Source of the DNA: Deltaproteobacteria bacterium
GTDB lineage: Bacteria > Desulfobacterota > Binatia > UBA9968
DNA: 64,000 bases
Assembly: GCA_016874755.1 (NCBI GenBank)
Contig: VGTH01000007.1
Span: 1-64,000 of the forward strand
Reading direction: 5' to 3'
The notes under the pieces are model-generated. The model was not told the DNA's origin and did no database searches. It was given only the letters and a program-made list of their open reading frames with translations. This document shows positions 25,874 to 35,023 of the stretch, piece after piece (position 1 is the stretch's first letter; each line of letters starts with the position of its first letter). Made by a program: the position numbers and the translations under genes.

Positions 25874-27687
25874 TGGCGGAGCGAGTTTTTAGCGATCAGT
25901 TGGGAGAGTGGAAGCGCAGCCGCTACTGCGGCGAGCCGCGCAAGGACGCGGTTGGGCAAGAGCTGACGCTGTTTGGCTGGGTGCATTCGCGGCGCGACCA
26001 TGGCGGCGTGATCTTTGTCGATTTGCGCGATCGCAGCGGTATTTGCCAGGTGGTTTTCAATCCGGAAGTCGACGGCGCTTCCCACGAAAAGGCCAAACAG
26101 CTCCGCTCCGAGGACGTGATCGCCGTGCGCGGCAAGCTGGCGCCGCGCAGCGCCGAGACGATCAACCCTAATCTCGCCACCGGTGAAGTCGAGTTGATGT
26201 GCCAGGAGCTGCGCTTGCTCAACGCCTCGGCGGTGCCGCCGTTTATCATCGACGATGAGACCGACGCCAACGAGAACACCCGGCTCAAATATCGCTACCT
26301 CGATCTGCGCCGGCCGCAAAGCCTAAACCCTTTGCTGCTGCGCTACCGTATGACCAAATTGATTCGCGACTACCTCGACGGCCAGGGTTTCATCGACGTC
26401 GAAACCCCGGTGCTGACCAAGAGCACGCCGGAGGGGGCGCGCGACTATTTGGTCCCGAGCCGCATTTACCACGGCAAGTTCTATGCGCTGCCGCAGTCGC
26501 CGCAGCTGTTTAAGCAAATTCTCATGGTCGGCGGGCTCGACCGCTATTTTCAAATCGTTAAATGTTTTCGCGACGAAGATTTGCGCGCCGACCGCCAGCC
26601 AGAGTTTACCCAGCTCGATATGGAGCTGTCCTTTGTCCAACCCGAAGATGTCATGCAGGTCGTCGAGGGAATGATTTCCCTGTTATTTAAAAAACTGAAA
26701 GACATCGACGTCAAGCGTCCGTTTGCGCGGGTTACTTGGCATGAGGCGATGGCGCGTTTCGGCTCGGACAAGCCGGATATGCGCTTTGGCTTGGAGCTGT
26801 GCGACTTTACCGACGCGCTGCGCCACTGTAAGGCCAAGGTTTTCGCCAGCGCCATCGAGAAGGGCGGTGTCGTCAAAGGCTTGCGCATCCCCAAACAACA
26901 CGAGCTGTCGCGCAAAGACCTCGACGACATGACGCCGTTCGCCGCGACTTTTGGCGCTAAAGGCATCGCCTACACGCGCATCACCGAGCAGGGCTGGCAG
27001 TCGCCGATCGCCAAGTTTCTCTCCGAGACCGAGCAAAAAGACATTGAGAAAATCGCCGGCGCCGAAGTCGGCGACGTGGTGCTGTTTTCCGCCGATACTT
27101 TCAAAATCGTCAACGACGCGCTGGGTGCCCTGCGTTTGCACATGGGCGAGAAGCTCGGCTTGATTCCTGCCGATCAGTTCGCGCTGGTCTGGGTGGTCGA
27201 TTTTCCGCTGATGGAATTCGATCCCGAGGAGAAGCGCTACGTGGCGTTGCATCATCCGTTCACCGCGCCGTTGGATGAAGACTTGCCGCTGCTCGATTCG
27301 GAGCTGGCCAAGAGCCGATCGAAAGCCTACGACTTGGCGTTGAACGGCATGGAGATCGGTGGCGGCAGCGTTCGTATCCATCAACTCGAACTGCAGAAAA
27401 AGATTTTTGGCTTGATGGGCATCGGCGCCGAAGAGGCGCAGGCGAAGTTTGGCTTTTTTCTCGAGGCGTTGAGCTTTGGTGCGCCGCCCCACGGCGGCAT
27501 CGCCTTTGGCGTCGATCGCTTGGCGATGTTGTTGAGCGGCGCCAAGTCGCTGCGTGACGTGATCGCGTTTCCCAAGAGCCAGCGCGCCGTCTGTATGCTC
27601 ACCGAGGCACCTTCGGAGGTCGACGCGCGCCAGCTGCGCGAGTTGAGCATAAGCGTCAATGCCGCGGAGAAGAGCGCCGCAAAATAG
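25873..27687 (+). CDS. aspS: Aspartyl-tRNA synthetase (bacterial type)
   Basis: The 604-residue bacterial-type AspRS has the N-terminal OB anticodon-binding domain ([20 protein letters not shown]), class II motif 2 ([20 protein letters not shown]), a GAD insertion domain (about 290-420) and motif 3 ([10 protein letters not shown]). Whether it is discriminating or also charges tRNA-Asn cannot be settled here. The amidase with a GatC-like partner at 48 kb is not clearly a GatCAB. The gene is one base overlapped with hisS. Confidence 0.97.
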   Translation: MAERVFSDQLGEWKRSRYCGEPRKDAVGQELTLFGWVHSRRDHGGVIFVDLRDRSGICQVVFNPEVDGASHEKAKQLRSEDVIAVRGKLAPRSAETINPNLATGEVELMCQELRLLNASAVPPFIIDDETDANENTRLKYRYLDLRRPQSLNPLLLRYRMTKLIRDYLDGQGFIDVETPVLTKSTPEGARDYLVPSRIYHGKFYALPQSPQLFKQILMVGGLDRYFQIVKCFRDEDLRADRQPEFTQLDMELSFVQPEDVMQVVEGMISLLFKKLKDIDVKRPFARVTWHEAMARFGSDKPDMRFGLELCDFTDALRHCKAKVFASAIEKGGVVKGLRIPKQHELSRKDLDDMTPFAATFGAKGIAYTRITEQGWQSPIAKFLSETEQKDIEKIAGAEVGDVVLFSADTFKIVNDALGALRLHMGEKLGLIPADQFALVWVVDFPLMEFDPEEKRYVALHHPFTAPLDEDLPLLDSELAKSRSKAYDLALNGMEIGGGSVRIHQLELQKKIFGLMGIGAEEAQAKFGFFLEALSFGAPPHGGIAFGVDRLAMLLSGAKSLRDVIAFPKSQRAVCMLTEAPSEVDARQLRELSISVNAAEKSAAK

Positions 27688-27693
27688 ATTGAA

Positions 27694-28344
27694 ATGATCT
27701 ATCGATTCTTGCTTCTGATGTTGCTCTGTGGCTGCGGCGCCGCCAGCGGCAATCTGCAGAGCCGCCATTCCAGCGATGTGGCGGCCCGCGGGATCCGCCG
27801 CATCGCGGTGCTGCCACCGACCGCAGTGGCGGGGCAGAAGGCCGCTATCCCTTTTACCGCCCCGGTTGGCGTGCCGCGCGCAACGGAGCGCGAGGCGCCC
27901 GAGATTTTGGCGCGGCAACTCTATTTGTCGCTGGCTAGCCTGGGTCAATGGCAGATCGTCTCTGAAAGTGAAGTGCGCGAAGTCGACACGGCTAGTTTGG
28001 GCGGCGAGGCGGCGCGCATGCAGCGGGTCGGCGAGATGGCCTATGCCGATGCCGTCTTGACCGGAACGGTGCTGCGTTTTCGCGAGCGCGTCGGCGAAGA
28101 GTGGGGCGCCAAGAGCCCAGCGTCTGTGGCCTTCACCCTCGAATTGGTGGACGTGTGCCGCGGCGACGTGGTTTGGTCGGCGCGCTTTGACGAAACCCAG
28201 AAATCCCTCAGTGAAAATCTCATGGGTGTGTTTCAAATCGGTGAGCGCGGGCTGCGCTGGCTAAGCGCCGAAGAGCTAAGTTCCGAAGGTGTCAAGCAGG
28301 CGATCGGCCAGCTGCATCGCTTGCTGGTGAAGAATCCCAACTAG
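27694..28344 (+). CDS. Lipoprotein, LpoB/CsgG-like fold suspected
   Basis: The 216-residue protein has a short lipoprotein signal (MIYRFLLLMLLCGCG) with a lipobox ending at the second cysteine. The mature part starts with RRIAVLPPTAVAG and later ADAVLTGTVLRFRERVGEEW and VAFTLELVD. That alternation is seen in TolB-N/CsgG/LpoB-like lipoproteins, which act in envelope assembly. Membership is inferred from pattern, not certain. It follows aspS by six bases, so it shares that transcript. It should be anchored in the outer membrane because no aspartate follows the lipidated cysteine. Confidence 0.65.
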   Translation: MIYRFLLLMLLCGCGAASGNLQSRHSSDVAARGIRRIAVLPPTAVAGQKAAIPFTAPVGVPRATEREAPEILARQLYLSLASLGQWQIVSESEVREVDTASLGGEAARMQRVGEMAYADAVLTGTVLRFRERVGEEWGAKSPASVAFTLELVDVCRGDVVWSARFDETQKSLSENLMGVFQIGERGLRWLSAEELSSEGVKQAIGQLHRLLVKNPN

Positions 28345-28375
28345 ACTCAGTTTCTAATCAATCGTGCTCGTGGGG

Positions 28376-28392
28376 GCGAGGTGCAACCTCGC
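28376..28392. repeat. GCGAGGT hairpin
   Basis: GCGAGGT and ACCTCGC flank a three-base loop in the 68-base gap before the HTTM gene; no T-run follows. Confidence 0.4.
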
Positions 28393-28412
28393 GCCGAAAT
28401 TCGCTTTCTTGG

Positions 28413-29855
28413 ATGATTTCTCGCATCAAGGCTCTGTTTGAGCTCGACCTGCGCTCGCTCGGCTGTTTTCGTATCGCGGTCGCGGCGGTCGTGCTTGCCG
28501 ATGTCCTTTTGCGCGCCCTAGATATGGACGCTCTGTATGGTGCTCGCGGCGTGTTGCCGCCCACCGTGGCGTCGACCTTGTGGGATTGGCGCACAGTTTA
28601 TTCCCCGTTTACACTATTATCCGACGCGCCCCTACTACTTTGGACCGGCTTTACACTGATTGGGTTCGCCGCGGTCTTGCTTGGGCTTGGGATCGCACCG
28701 CGCCTTGCGGCGGCCATTGCTTGGTTTCTTCTCGCCGGGCTACAAAATCGCAACCCGCCTTTGTACATGGTTGGCGATCGCTATTTGCTGCTGCTCCTCA
28801 TGTGGTGTGTATTGCTGCCGACGGGCGCGCGCTTTTCGCTTCGTCCAGCGGCGCCGGGGGTGACGACGCTACGCTCCTGGGCGGCCGCCGGTTTGTTATT
28901 GCAACTCTTCGTGGCGTACACGCTGACCGGATTTAAAAAAACCGGTGCCGAATGGTTCGATGGCACAGCCATTTGGTACGCGCTCAACTTGCCCGACAAT
29001 GTTCGTTGGCTGGGAAGTTGGCTCGCGCTCCAGCCGGATCTTACCGTCCCCCTATCCCATATCGTCAAATGGGGCGAAGCCCTGATGCCCGTCGTTTTGT
29101 TCTCGCCGTGGTGCAGCGGTGTCTGCCGGCTCATGGTGGTAGGTTTTTTTTGGCTATTCCACCTCGGGATCGAGGCAACGATGCAGATCGGCATTTTTCA
29201 GTTTGTTGGCATTGCGGCTTGGACAGCGGCGCTGCCGCCGCTCGTTTGGCAATGGTTCGAAACGCGCGCGAAGCGCCGTGAAACTTCTACGACTCGATAC
29301 GCGCTTGTCGGATTTTCCTGGACGGTGGATCGCCTCGCTATCGGATTGCTGTTTTACATGCTGACGCAGTTGGTCTTTAACGTGGGTGGTATCATGCTCG
29401 CCGGTGTCCCAGACCCCGGTCCGAGGTGGGTCAATTTCATTGCTCATACGCTGCATTTTCAGGAAGGTTGGGCGATGTATATGCGCGTGTCGCGAGTGCA
29501 GCGCTGGGTGGTTGTGCCAGGAAGATTGATCGACGGCACGGAGATCGATGCTTTGCGAGAGACGCCGCTGGTATGGAACAAGCCGGAAAACTTTCAATCC
29601 GCTCAAGGTGGCTTTCGCTGGACCCATTACCTGACCAACGCGACTCTCAAGGCGAGTTTCGAGGCAAAGCTGGCAAGCACCCACGAGCCCCTGCTCGGTT
29701 ATCTATGCCGGCGCTGGAACCAACGCCACGGCGGCCGGCGCCGCTTGGAACATGTCGAGTTGAGCATCGTCAATATTGCCACCCCGGAGCTTGGAGTTGC
29801 CACGCCGTCAGCTCAGGTGGAGCGCAACGTTGCCAACCGAGATTGTTCGCCGTAG
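28413..29855 (+). CDS. HTTM-domain membrane protein
   Basis: The 480-residue polytopic protein begins DLRSLGCFRIAVAAVVLADV, the usual start of the HTTM (horizontally transferred transmembrane) domain of vitamin K-dependent gamma-carboxylase relatives. It has about eight helices and a soluble C-terminal portion (about 340-480) with WTHYLTNATLKASFEAKLA. True carboxylation is unlikely: the lysine-containing catalytic region and C-terminal domain of eukaryotic enzymes are not recognisable. Bacterial HTTM proteins are often linked with thiol-disulfide or quinone partners, none of which are nearby. It appears to be a single-gene unit. Confidence 0.8.
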   Translation: MISRIKALFELDLRSLGCFRIAVAAVVLADVLLRALDMDALYGARGVLPPTVASTLWDWRTVYSPFTLLSDAPLLLWTGFTLIGFAAVLLGLGIAPRLAAAIAWFLLAGLQNRNPPLYMVGDRYLLLLLMWCVLLPTGARFSLRPAAPGVTTLRSWAAAGLLLQLFVAYTLTGFKKTGAEWFDGTAIWYALNLPDNVRWLGSWLALQPDLTVPLSHIVKWGEALMPVVLFSPWCSGVCRLMVVGFFWLFHLGIEATMQIGIFQFVGIAAWTAALPPLVWQWFETRAKRRETSTTRYALVGFSWTVDRLAIGLLFYMLTQLVFNVGGIMLAGVPDPGPRWVNFIAHTLHFQEGWAMYMRVSRVQRWVVVPGRLIDGTEIDALRETPLVWNKPENFQSAQGGFRWTHYLTNATLKASFEAKLASTHEPLLGYLCRRWNQRHGGRRRLEHVELSIVNIATPELGVATPSAQVERNVANRDCSP

Positions 29856-29886
29856 CGAAAAATCCGCTCTCAGACAAATTTCTCGC

Positions 29887-29916
29887 TTGACTCTTGTTTC
29901 GCGCTTCCACTAAGGT
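29887..29916 (+). promoter_or_regulatory. Possible promoter of binding-protein gene
   Basis: TTGACT (29887-29892) and TAAGGT (29911-29916) are 18 bases apart, 49 bases upstream of the start at 29965. The -10 match is weak. Confidence 0.3.
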
Positions 29917-29964
29917 GAGGCGGTCTTGGGCTCGTCATCTCTCCGTCACGAAAGGAGCATATTC

Positions 29965-30978
29965 ATGGTTTACCTTCGAGCGGTGTTTGTCGTTCTCGCG
30001 CTAGCTTGTTTCCATCGAGAGTTTGCCCAAGGCGCGGCCGCGCCGACCAAGATGGTGATTGCCTATGCGTCGATCAGCCCGCGCGTCTCGCCGCTCTGGG
30101 CTGCCGACGAACAAGGCTTCTTTCGTAAGAATGGCATTGAGCCGACGCTGATTTTTGTCCGCGGCGCGCCGACGCTGGTGGCAGCGCTGGCGTCCGGCGA
30201 CATGGACGTTGGCTATACCGGTGGCACGGCCGTCTTGGGTGCAGCGGCGGGTGGACTAGATCTGAAGATCATAGCCGTTCTCACCAACCGTGTGACCTAC
30301 GATTTGGTGGCCCGCCCGGAGATCAAAAGGGTTGAAGATCTGCGCGGCAAGCGCTTCGGCGTCACCAGCATCGGCGGTACCCTTTGGATGGGCGCGGTGC
30401 TGGGCCTGGAGAAGCTTGGCATCGACAGTAACAAAGATGATATTCGTTTTCTCGTGATCGGCGACCAAGGCGAGTTGAGCCACGCGCTGGTGACAAACCG
30501 CATCGATGCCACGGTGACCGATATCGTGTTTAGTAAACGACTGCGCGAGAAGGGCTTCCCGGTGCTGGCGGAGTTTCACAAGACCACGTTGCCGATCACC
30601 AGCACGAGTCTAGTGGCGCGCCAAGCCCTGATACAAAAGAGCCCGCAGCTTATGGAGGGTTTCGTCAAAGCGGTGCTTGAAGGCATCGCCTTTGTTTCGA
30701 GCCCAGCTCATAAGGCGGCAACGCTGAAACTTTTGCAGCGCCGTTTGCGCGTCAGCGAGAAGGACGCCGAAGAAGGTTTCACCGATATGTTGATCGGGAT
30801 GGACAAAAAGCCGTTTCCCTCGCTGGAAGGGCTGCGTAACATTCAACGGTTGATGAGACAGCGCAACCCCAAACTGGGAGAGATCAAAGCGGAAAATCTA
30901 ATTGACGACCAGATCCTGCGCCGGCTGGAGAGCACGGGCTATATCGATCAGCTCTTTGCGGCCTACGGCGTAAAGTAA
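29965..30978 (+). CDS. NitT/TauT-type ABC substrate-binding protein (SsuA/THI5-like)
   Basis: The 337-residue protein has a signal peptide (VYLRAVFVVLALACF) and the typical start of the mature form, KMVIAYASISPRVSPLWAADE. It also shows GIEPTLIFVRGAPTLVAALASGDMDVG-like blocks and DLRGKRFGVTSIGG. Such proteins deliver sulfonates, nitrate, pyrimidine precursors or aromatic compounds to an ABC permease. AAAGGAGC precedes ATG 29965. No permease or ATPase genes adjoin, a pattern repeated by the second member at 49886 and by two remnants. It is 14 bases upstream of a class IV aminotransferase and probably co-transcribed, so a linked catabolic role is possible. Confidence 0.9.
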   Translation: MVYLRAVFVVLALACFHREFAQGAAAPTKMVIAYASISPRVSPLWAADEQGFFRKNGIEPTLIFVRGAPTLVAALASGDMDVGYTGGTAVLGAAAGGLDLKIIAVLTNRVTYDLVARPEIKRVEDLRGKRFGVTSIGGTLWMGAVLGLEKLGIDSNKDDIRFLVIGDQGELSHALVTNRIDATVTDIVFSKRLREKGFPVLAEFHKTTLPITSTSLVARQALIQKSPQLMEGFVKAVLEGIAFVSSPAHKAATLKLLQRRLRVSEKDAEEGFTDMLIGMDKKPFPSLEGLRNIQRLMRQRNPKLGEIKAENLIDDQILRRLESTGYIDQLFAAYGVK

Positions 30979-30992
30979 ACGGAGACAAAGTT

Positions 30993-31952
30993 ATGGAAGA
31001 ACGCATTATCTATCTGAACGGCTCATTTGTGCCCGAGAGTCAAGCAAAGGTGTCGGTGTTCGACAGCGGCTTCAACTCCGGCGACGGCGTTTACGACGTC
31101 ACGCGCACCTTCGCGCACAAACCGTTTCGCCTGCGCGACCACGTCGAGCGGCTGTTTCGTTCTTTGCAATACACGCGCATCGATTGCGGCTTGTCGCCGG
31201 GTGAGATGGAAAAGATTTCGCTCGAAGTCATCGAGCGCAACCGGCCGCTCTTGGCGGCCAACGAGGATTTGGCCCTCTGGCAAGTCGTCAGCCGCGGCCT
31301 GCGTTCGCCGCGCGGCAATCGCGTCGCCGGCGGCGCGACGGTGGCGGTCTACTCGGTCATCGTCAATTTTCCCGAGTTTGCCAGTTTCTATGTCGAAGGC
31401 GCGCCCATCGTGATTCCCTCAACCCGGCGTGTGCCGCCGGAGTGTGTCGAATCCAAGGCCAAGATAACCAACAAGATGAACCACATCATGGCGAGTTTCG
31501 AAGCCAAGCAAGTCGATCCCAGAGCGATCCCGCTGATGCTCGATATCCATGGCAACTTAAGCGAGACCAGCGCGCATAATTTCTTTTTGGTGGTGAATGG
31601 CAAGTTATGCACGCCCACCGATCGCAACGTGCTGGGCGGCATTACTAAAGTTGCAGTTTTTGAGCTTGCGGCCCAGCTTGGCATCGAGATCGTTGAGGAT
31701 GAGTTCACGCCGTTTGACCTCTACACGGCGGAAGAAGCCTTTCTCGCCAGCACCAGCCCCACCATTGTGCCGGTGCGCAGCGTTAACGGCGCTAAAATTG
31801 GCAAAGGCGCTCCGGGTCCGATGACGCTGCGCCTAATCGCCGCCTGGAACAAGATGGTTGGCATGGATATGGTCGATCAATCGCTTAGCCATCTCGACCA
31901 GGACGAGCGCGATCGGCTCGCGGCGTTGTGGCGCAACAAGAGGGCGGCGTAA
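30993..31952 (+). CDS. Class IV PLP-dependent aminotransferase (BCAT/ADCL-like)
   Basis: The 319-residue fold-type IV enzyme starts IIYLNGSFVPESQAKVSVFD, contains the PLP lysine region SKAKITNKMNHIMASFEA, and later has GNLSETSAHNFFLVVNGKL and FLASTSPTIVPVRS. Relatives are branched-chain or D-amino-acid aminotransferases and aminodeoxychorismate lyase. The unusual spacing around the lysine and the neighbouring binding protein argue against a housekeeping IlvE, but the substrate cannot be read. Two lysines (SKAK and TNK) are candidates for the Schiff base. Confidence 0.85.
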   Translation: MEERIIYLNGSFVPESQAKVSVFDSGFNSGDGVYDVTRTFAHKPFRLRDHVERLFRSLQYTRIDCGLSPGEMEKISLEVIERNRPLLAANEDLALWQVVSRGLRSPRGNRVAGGATVAVYSVIVNFPEFASFYVEGAPIVIPSTRRVPPECVESKAKITNKMNHIMASFEAKQVDPRAIPLMLDIHGNLSETSAHNFFLVVNGKLCTPTDRNVLGGITKVAVFELAAQLGIEIVEDEFTPFDLYTAEEAFLASTSPTIVPVRSVNGAKIGKGAPGPMTLRLIAAWNKMVGMDMVDQSLSHLDQDERDRLAALWRNKRAA

Positions 31953-32006
31953 CTATCGCACGGGTTGCAATTTTCTCTTCGCCGCATTCGCGCCGGCCGC
32001 CATTAG

Positions 32007-32135
32007 TTAGCTGACTTTTTGTGCGGCCAACTGGCGCGCAAAGGAGAGGCACTCGCTACAAATCTGCTGTTCTGATGCGCCTACCATGCGCTGCCCGGGA
32101 CCACTCCTGCGGCGGCAAAACGAGCAGCGCAGCTT
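32007..32135 (-). pseudogene. ClpX-type zinc-finger fragment without start codon
   Basis: On the minus strand a frame reads KLRCSFC, 18 residues, then CSECLSFARQLAAQKVS and TAA. The CxxC-x18-CxxC spacing equals that of the ClpX N-terminal zinc-binding domain. The frame opens upstream with a TGA and has no ATG, GTG or TTG before the motif, so it is probably a 5'-truncated remnant. It lies antisense to the antitoxin remnant. Confidence 0.55.
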
Positions 32136-32254
32136 GGCATTGCCATCAACCGGCGCAGTTGTTCGACGGCAAGACGGCGCTTTCCTAAATCTTGCAAGGC
32201 CGCATCAGCGAAGTTGCCGATCGCTACGAAGTGCTGCTGCGATACCAGGCATGA
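32123..32254 (+). pseudogene. Remnant of a DUF2384-type (Xre/MbcA) antitoxin
   Basis: The frame that ends at TGA 32252-32254, overlapping the next ATG as ATGA, reads AAWHCHQPAQLFDGKTALS, a TAA at 32186, then ILQGRISEVADRYEVLLRY. The W-x5-P...FDGKTAL pattern resembles the end of the DUF2384 domain of RES-partner antitoxins. The in-frame stop and missing upstream part mean it is broken. This assignment is tentative. Confidence 0.4.
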
Positions 32255-32789
32255 GCGCAGCCGAGACGATTGATCACGCGCACGAACCGGTATTTCGCGT
32301 CCTGCGAGCCGATCGGCAAAACGCGCTCGATGCGTCTTTCAGCCAGAAGGCCATCGACAACCGTTGGAACCATAGCGAGTTTGCCGCGCTTTACTTGTGT
32401 TGCAGCGTCGAAGTGGCGCGCGCCGTGGCCCGCGACATTCTCGGCTACGGTGGCATCGATGTCCACGACCTTCACGCCGAATATCTGCCGGAGTTGATCC
32501 ATGTCAGCTGGCACGGGCCAGTCGTTGACGTTACCTCAGCGCACGGCATAGCCGCGGTCGATCTTCCGTCAGACTACCCGAAGAACTGCGATAAGAGATC
32601 GACGCGAAGACTGGCGCAACAATGGTTCCAGCAAAAGTACGAAGGCGTCGTTTGCCGCAGCGCCTCGATGATGCGGCGCGGCGGGGATGCTGGCAGGCCG
32701 GTCACGAGGTCTGGAGTGAGCTGGCACTATTCGTTGACAACCTAAAGCGAAAACCAACAAAGGCAAAAAGAAGCCCGCTCGTGCTATAG
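32251..32789 (+). pseudogene. RES-domain toxin, C-terminally frameshifted
   Basis: From ATG 32251 the product reads EPVFRVLRADRQNALDASF, NRWNHSEFAALYLCCSVEVA and YEGVVCRSASMMRR, matching RES-domain (NAD-degrading) toxins. The usual end continues in the next frame (CWQAGHEVWSELALFVDN) to TAG 32789, so a shift near 32685 replaces the tail with GDAGRPVTRSG and a stop at 32745. With the disrupted upstream antitoxin remnant, overlapping as ATGA, this is a decayed RES-Xre toxin-antitoxin locus. Whether the shortened toxin keeps activity is unknown. Confidence 0.6.
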
Positions 32790-32790
32790 T
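32782..32790 (+). promoter_or_regulatory. Possible extended -10 promoter of the AmpG-like gene
   Basis: TGCTATAGT matches TGnTATAAT at all but one position and lies eight bases before ATG 32799. A transcript from here would be nearly leaderless. Confidence 0.3.
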
Positions 32791-32798
32791 CGACAGAC

Positions 32799-34052
32799 AT
32801 GGCTGCTTGGTTCTGGAAATTTCTCGGTGCCGGCGCGGCGCCGCCGCAGTCGCGCAAGAAGCTCGGCGTGGTGGCGTTGCTTTATTTTATCCAAGGCGCG
32901 CCGGCGGCGATTCTTTGGGAAGTGTTGCCGGTCTACTTTCGCATCAACGGTGTCTCGCTCCGCGCCATCGGCGGGCTGCGTTTGCTTGAGTTGCCCTATT
33001 CTTTGAAAGTGTTTTGGTCGCCGCTGGTGCATCGCTATGGCGACCGGCGTTTGTGGATTCTTGCCTGCATGCTCGGCATCGCGGCCGTGCTGTTCGCACT
33101 GCCGTTTGTGGAGGTCGCTGCGGTGGGGTTGATCGTGCTGGTTTTGATTCTCGCGCTGACCACCTTGTCGGCGACCCAAGACGTCGCCATCGATTCCTAT
33201 TCCGTCGGTTTGGTCAACCGTGATGAAGAGGGCGCTGCCAATGGGGTGCGCGCCTCGGCGTACCGCGTGGCTCTTGTGGCGGTGGGTGGTGGATTGGTGT
33301 TTCTCGCAGGTGTGCTGGCATGGAATTCTTTGTTTTTCTTGGCAGCCGCGGTGTTTGTGCTGCTTGCACTCGCGTCGCTCGCCATCCCACAGCTCAGTTT
33401 GCCGCCGCAAGCCCGCGAACATTGGTTCCAAGGCTTCGCTTCTTGGGCCGGCACTTGGCGCGTCGTGCCGCTGATTCTATTCGTCTTGACCTACAAGTTG
33501 GGCGAGTTCGCCATCGGCCCGATGGTGAAGCCGTTTTGGGTCGACTATGGCAAGGCGATCTGGCCGGTGAAAGAAGACTTGATGTTTCAGATCGGGCTGT
33601 TCCCGACCACGTTTGGCATTGTCCTCAGCGTCGTCGGCGCTTTGTTAGGCGGTGCGTTTATTTCACGCTTTGGCATTTTTCACGGCGTCTGGGCGTTGGG
33701 GCTGCTCCAGGCGGTGTCGAACATGGGCTACTCGTTTGTCGAGTGGCTCGATCTCGGCCGCTATGGCCTCTACGGTGCATCGATGTTCGAGTCGATTTCC
33801 GGTGGCCTTGGCACAGCGGCGTTCTTGGCGTTTTTGATGAACGTCTGTGACAAACAGCATGCCACCGTGCAGTACGCGTTTTTGTCTTCGGTGTTTTCTC
33901 TGACCGGACGCCTGATTGGCGCAATCAGTGGTTTGGGTGCGGAGAAGTACGGCTACGGGAATTACTTCGCGATCACGTTTCTGTTGTCAATGCCCGCCTA
34001 TCTGCTTTTGCCGTGGATCAAAGGCTGGATTCACGAAGCGCCGCGCTCATGA
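32799..34052 (+). CDS. AmpG-like MFS permease
   Basis: The 417-residue protein has about twelve helices and the signature ATQDVAIDSYSVGLVNRDEEG, followed by ANGVRASAYRVALV. Those stretches are typical of AmpG/acetyl-CoA-transporter (PAT) family permeases. AmpG imports GlcNAc-anhydroMurNAc peptides for cell-wall recycling, while related members move acetyl-CoA or siderophores, so the substrate is tentative. It converges with senB, overlapping it by 22 bases. A GH84 N-acetylglucosaminidase-like gene lies 2.7 kb on, but no recycling genes are nearby. Confidence 0.8.
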   Translation: MAAWFWKFLGAGAAPPQSRKKLGVVALLYFIQGAPAAILWEVLPVYFRINGVSLRAIGGLRLLELPYSLKVFWSPLVHRYGDRRLWILACMLGIAAVLFALPFVEVAAVGLIVLVLILALTTLSATQDVAIDSYSVGLVNRDEEGAANGVRASAYRVALVAVGGGLVFLAGVLAWNSLFFLAAAVFVLLALASLAIPQLSLPPQAREHWFQGFASWAGTWRVVPLILFVLTYKLGEFAIGPMVKPFWVDYGKAIWPVKEDLMFQIGLFPTTFGIVLSVVGALLGGAFISRFGIFHGVWALGLLQAVSNMGYSFVEWLDLGRYGLYGASMFESISGGLGTAAFLAFLMNVCDKQHATVQYAFLSSVFSLTGRLIGAISGLGAEKYGYGNYFAITFLLSMPAYLLLPWIKGWIHEAPRS

Positions 34053-35023
34053 GCGGCATGAGTCGTGGACCATTTCTCTAGCTCCCGCAGCAACAGCTTC
34101 CAACTATTGATTTCGCGTCGCGGTTGCACCAGCGGTGCGACCCGGGCGCAGCGGCGTTTCAAAGTGTGATAAAAAATCTTGTCGGTTTCGGCGCGGTGCA
34201 GAAGGCGCGCTAGGTCGGCGGTATCGCCGACGCGAAAGTAGCCTGGGTAATCCTTGCCCAAGGTGCCGATCAGGCCGGGAATCTTGCTGGCGATCACCGG
34301 CACGGAAGACGCCAGCGCCTCCGACAAGACGTTGGAGCTGCCTTCCATATGCGAGCTGATGACAAGGAGATGGCTATGCGCCAGTACGCGGCGCGTCATC
34401 CAATAGGGCAGCTCGCCGGCCAGCCGATAGCGCGGGTTCCTGGCTGCCACCTGGCGCGCTTCGACGCCGAGTTTTTTGTCGAGCACTTTGCCAATATGCA
34501 AAACTTCGATCTTCGACGTCGGGGGCAGGAAGCGCAGCGCCCATGGCGTGCACAGCGGGTCCTTTTCTTTGCGCAAGTGGCCAATGACGCAGACCCGGAA
34601 GGTGCGCTCGGGGTTAGGCGGCTGTGGCGCATAGGGCTCGGCCGATTGATAGATGATGCGGGTCTTTGAATGCAGCCGCTTCGGCAGCTCTTCCAGGGCT
34701 TGCTGCTGCAAAACCACCAACCGGGTGGCGAGCTCCAGAGATGGTTGCGCCCGCGCGTCGATTTTAATGTCGTGGTAAATATCCGTGCCGGTCAAAATCA
34801 AGACCAATGGGTTGTTAGGGTAGCGCTCATGATAGGCGCGCACCGAGCGCGCGCTGCGGCGCGCGTGCAGCGCGATTAACATGTCGCAGGGTGCTCCGGT
34901 GTAACGCGGCTCGAAGGTGACCTTGTGACCGAGGGCCCGAACGATCCGGCCGAGACGCACGGCGGTGATCTTATTGCCGTTGTTAAACGCCGGTGGTGTG
35001 GGTATGACGATTCGTATCTTCAC
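34031..35023 (-). CDS. senB: Selenosugar synthase SenB (GT4-type glycosyltransferase)
   Basis: SenB joins selenophosphate to a UDP-sugar to give a 1-seleno sugar for selenoneine synthesis. The 330-residue protein shows the subfamily marks NGNKITAVRLGRIVRALGH, MLIALHARRSA and LTGTDIYHDI (residues 77-86), plus the GT-B donor motif EGSSNVLSEALASSVPV. It starts with GTG, overlapping the TGA of senA as GTGA, so the two are translationally coupled. SenC (a SelD-type selenophosphate synthetase), usually the third gene, is not present in the window. A related thiosugar role would need biochemical testing. Confidence 0.85.
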   Translation of the reverse strand: MKIRIVIPTPPAFNNGNKITAVRLGRIVRALGHKVTFEPRYTGAPCDMLIALHARRSARSVRAYHERYPNNPLVLILTGTDIYHDIKIDARAQPSLELATRLVVLQQQALEELPKRLHSKTRIIYQSAEPYAPQPPNPERTFRVCVIGHLRKEKDPLCTPWALRFLPPTSKIEVLHIGKVLDKKLGVEARQVAARNPRYRLAGELPYWMTRRVLAHSHLLVISSHMEGSSNVLSEALASSVPVIASKIPGLIGTLGKDYPGYFRVGDTADLARLLHRAETDKIFYHTLKRRCARVAPLVQPRREINSWKLLLRELEKWSTTHAAHERGAS

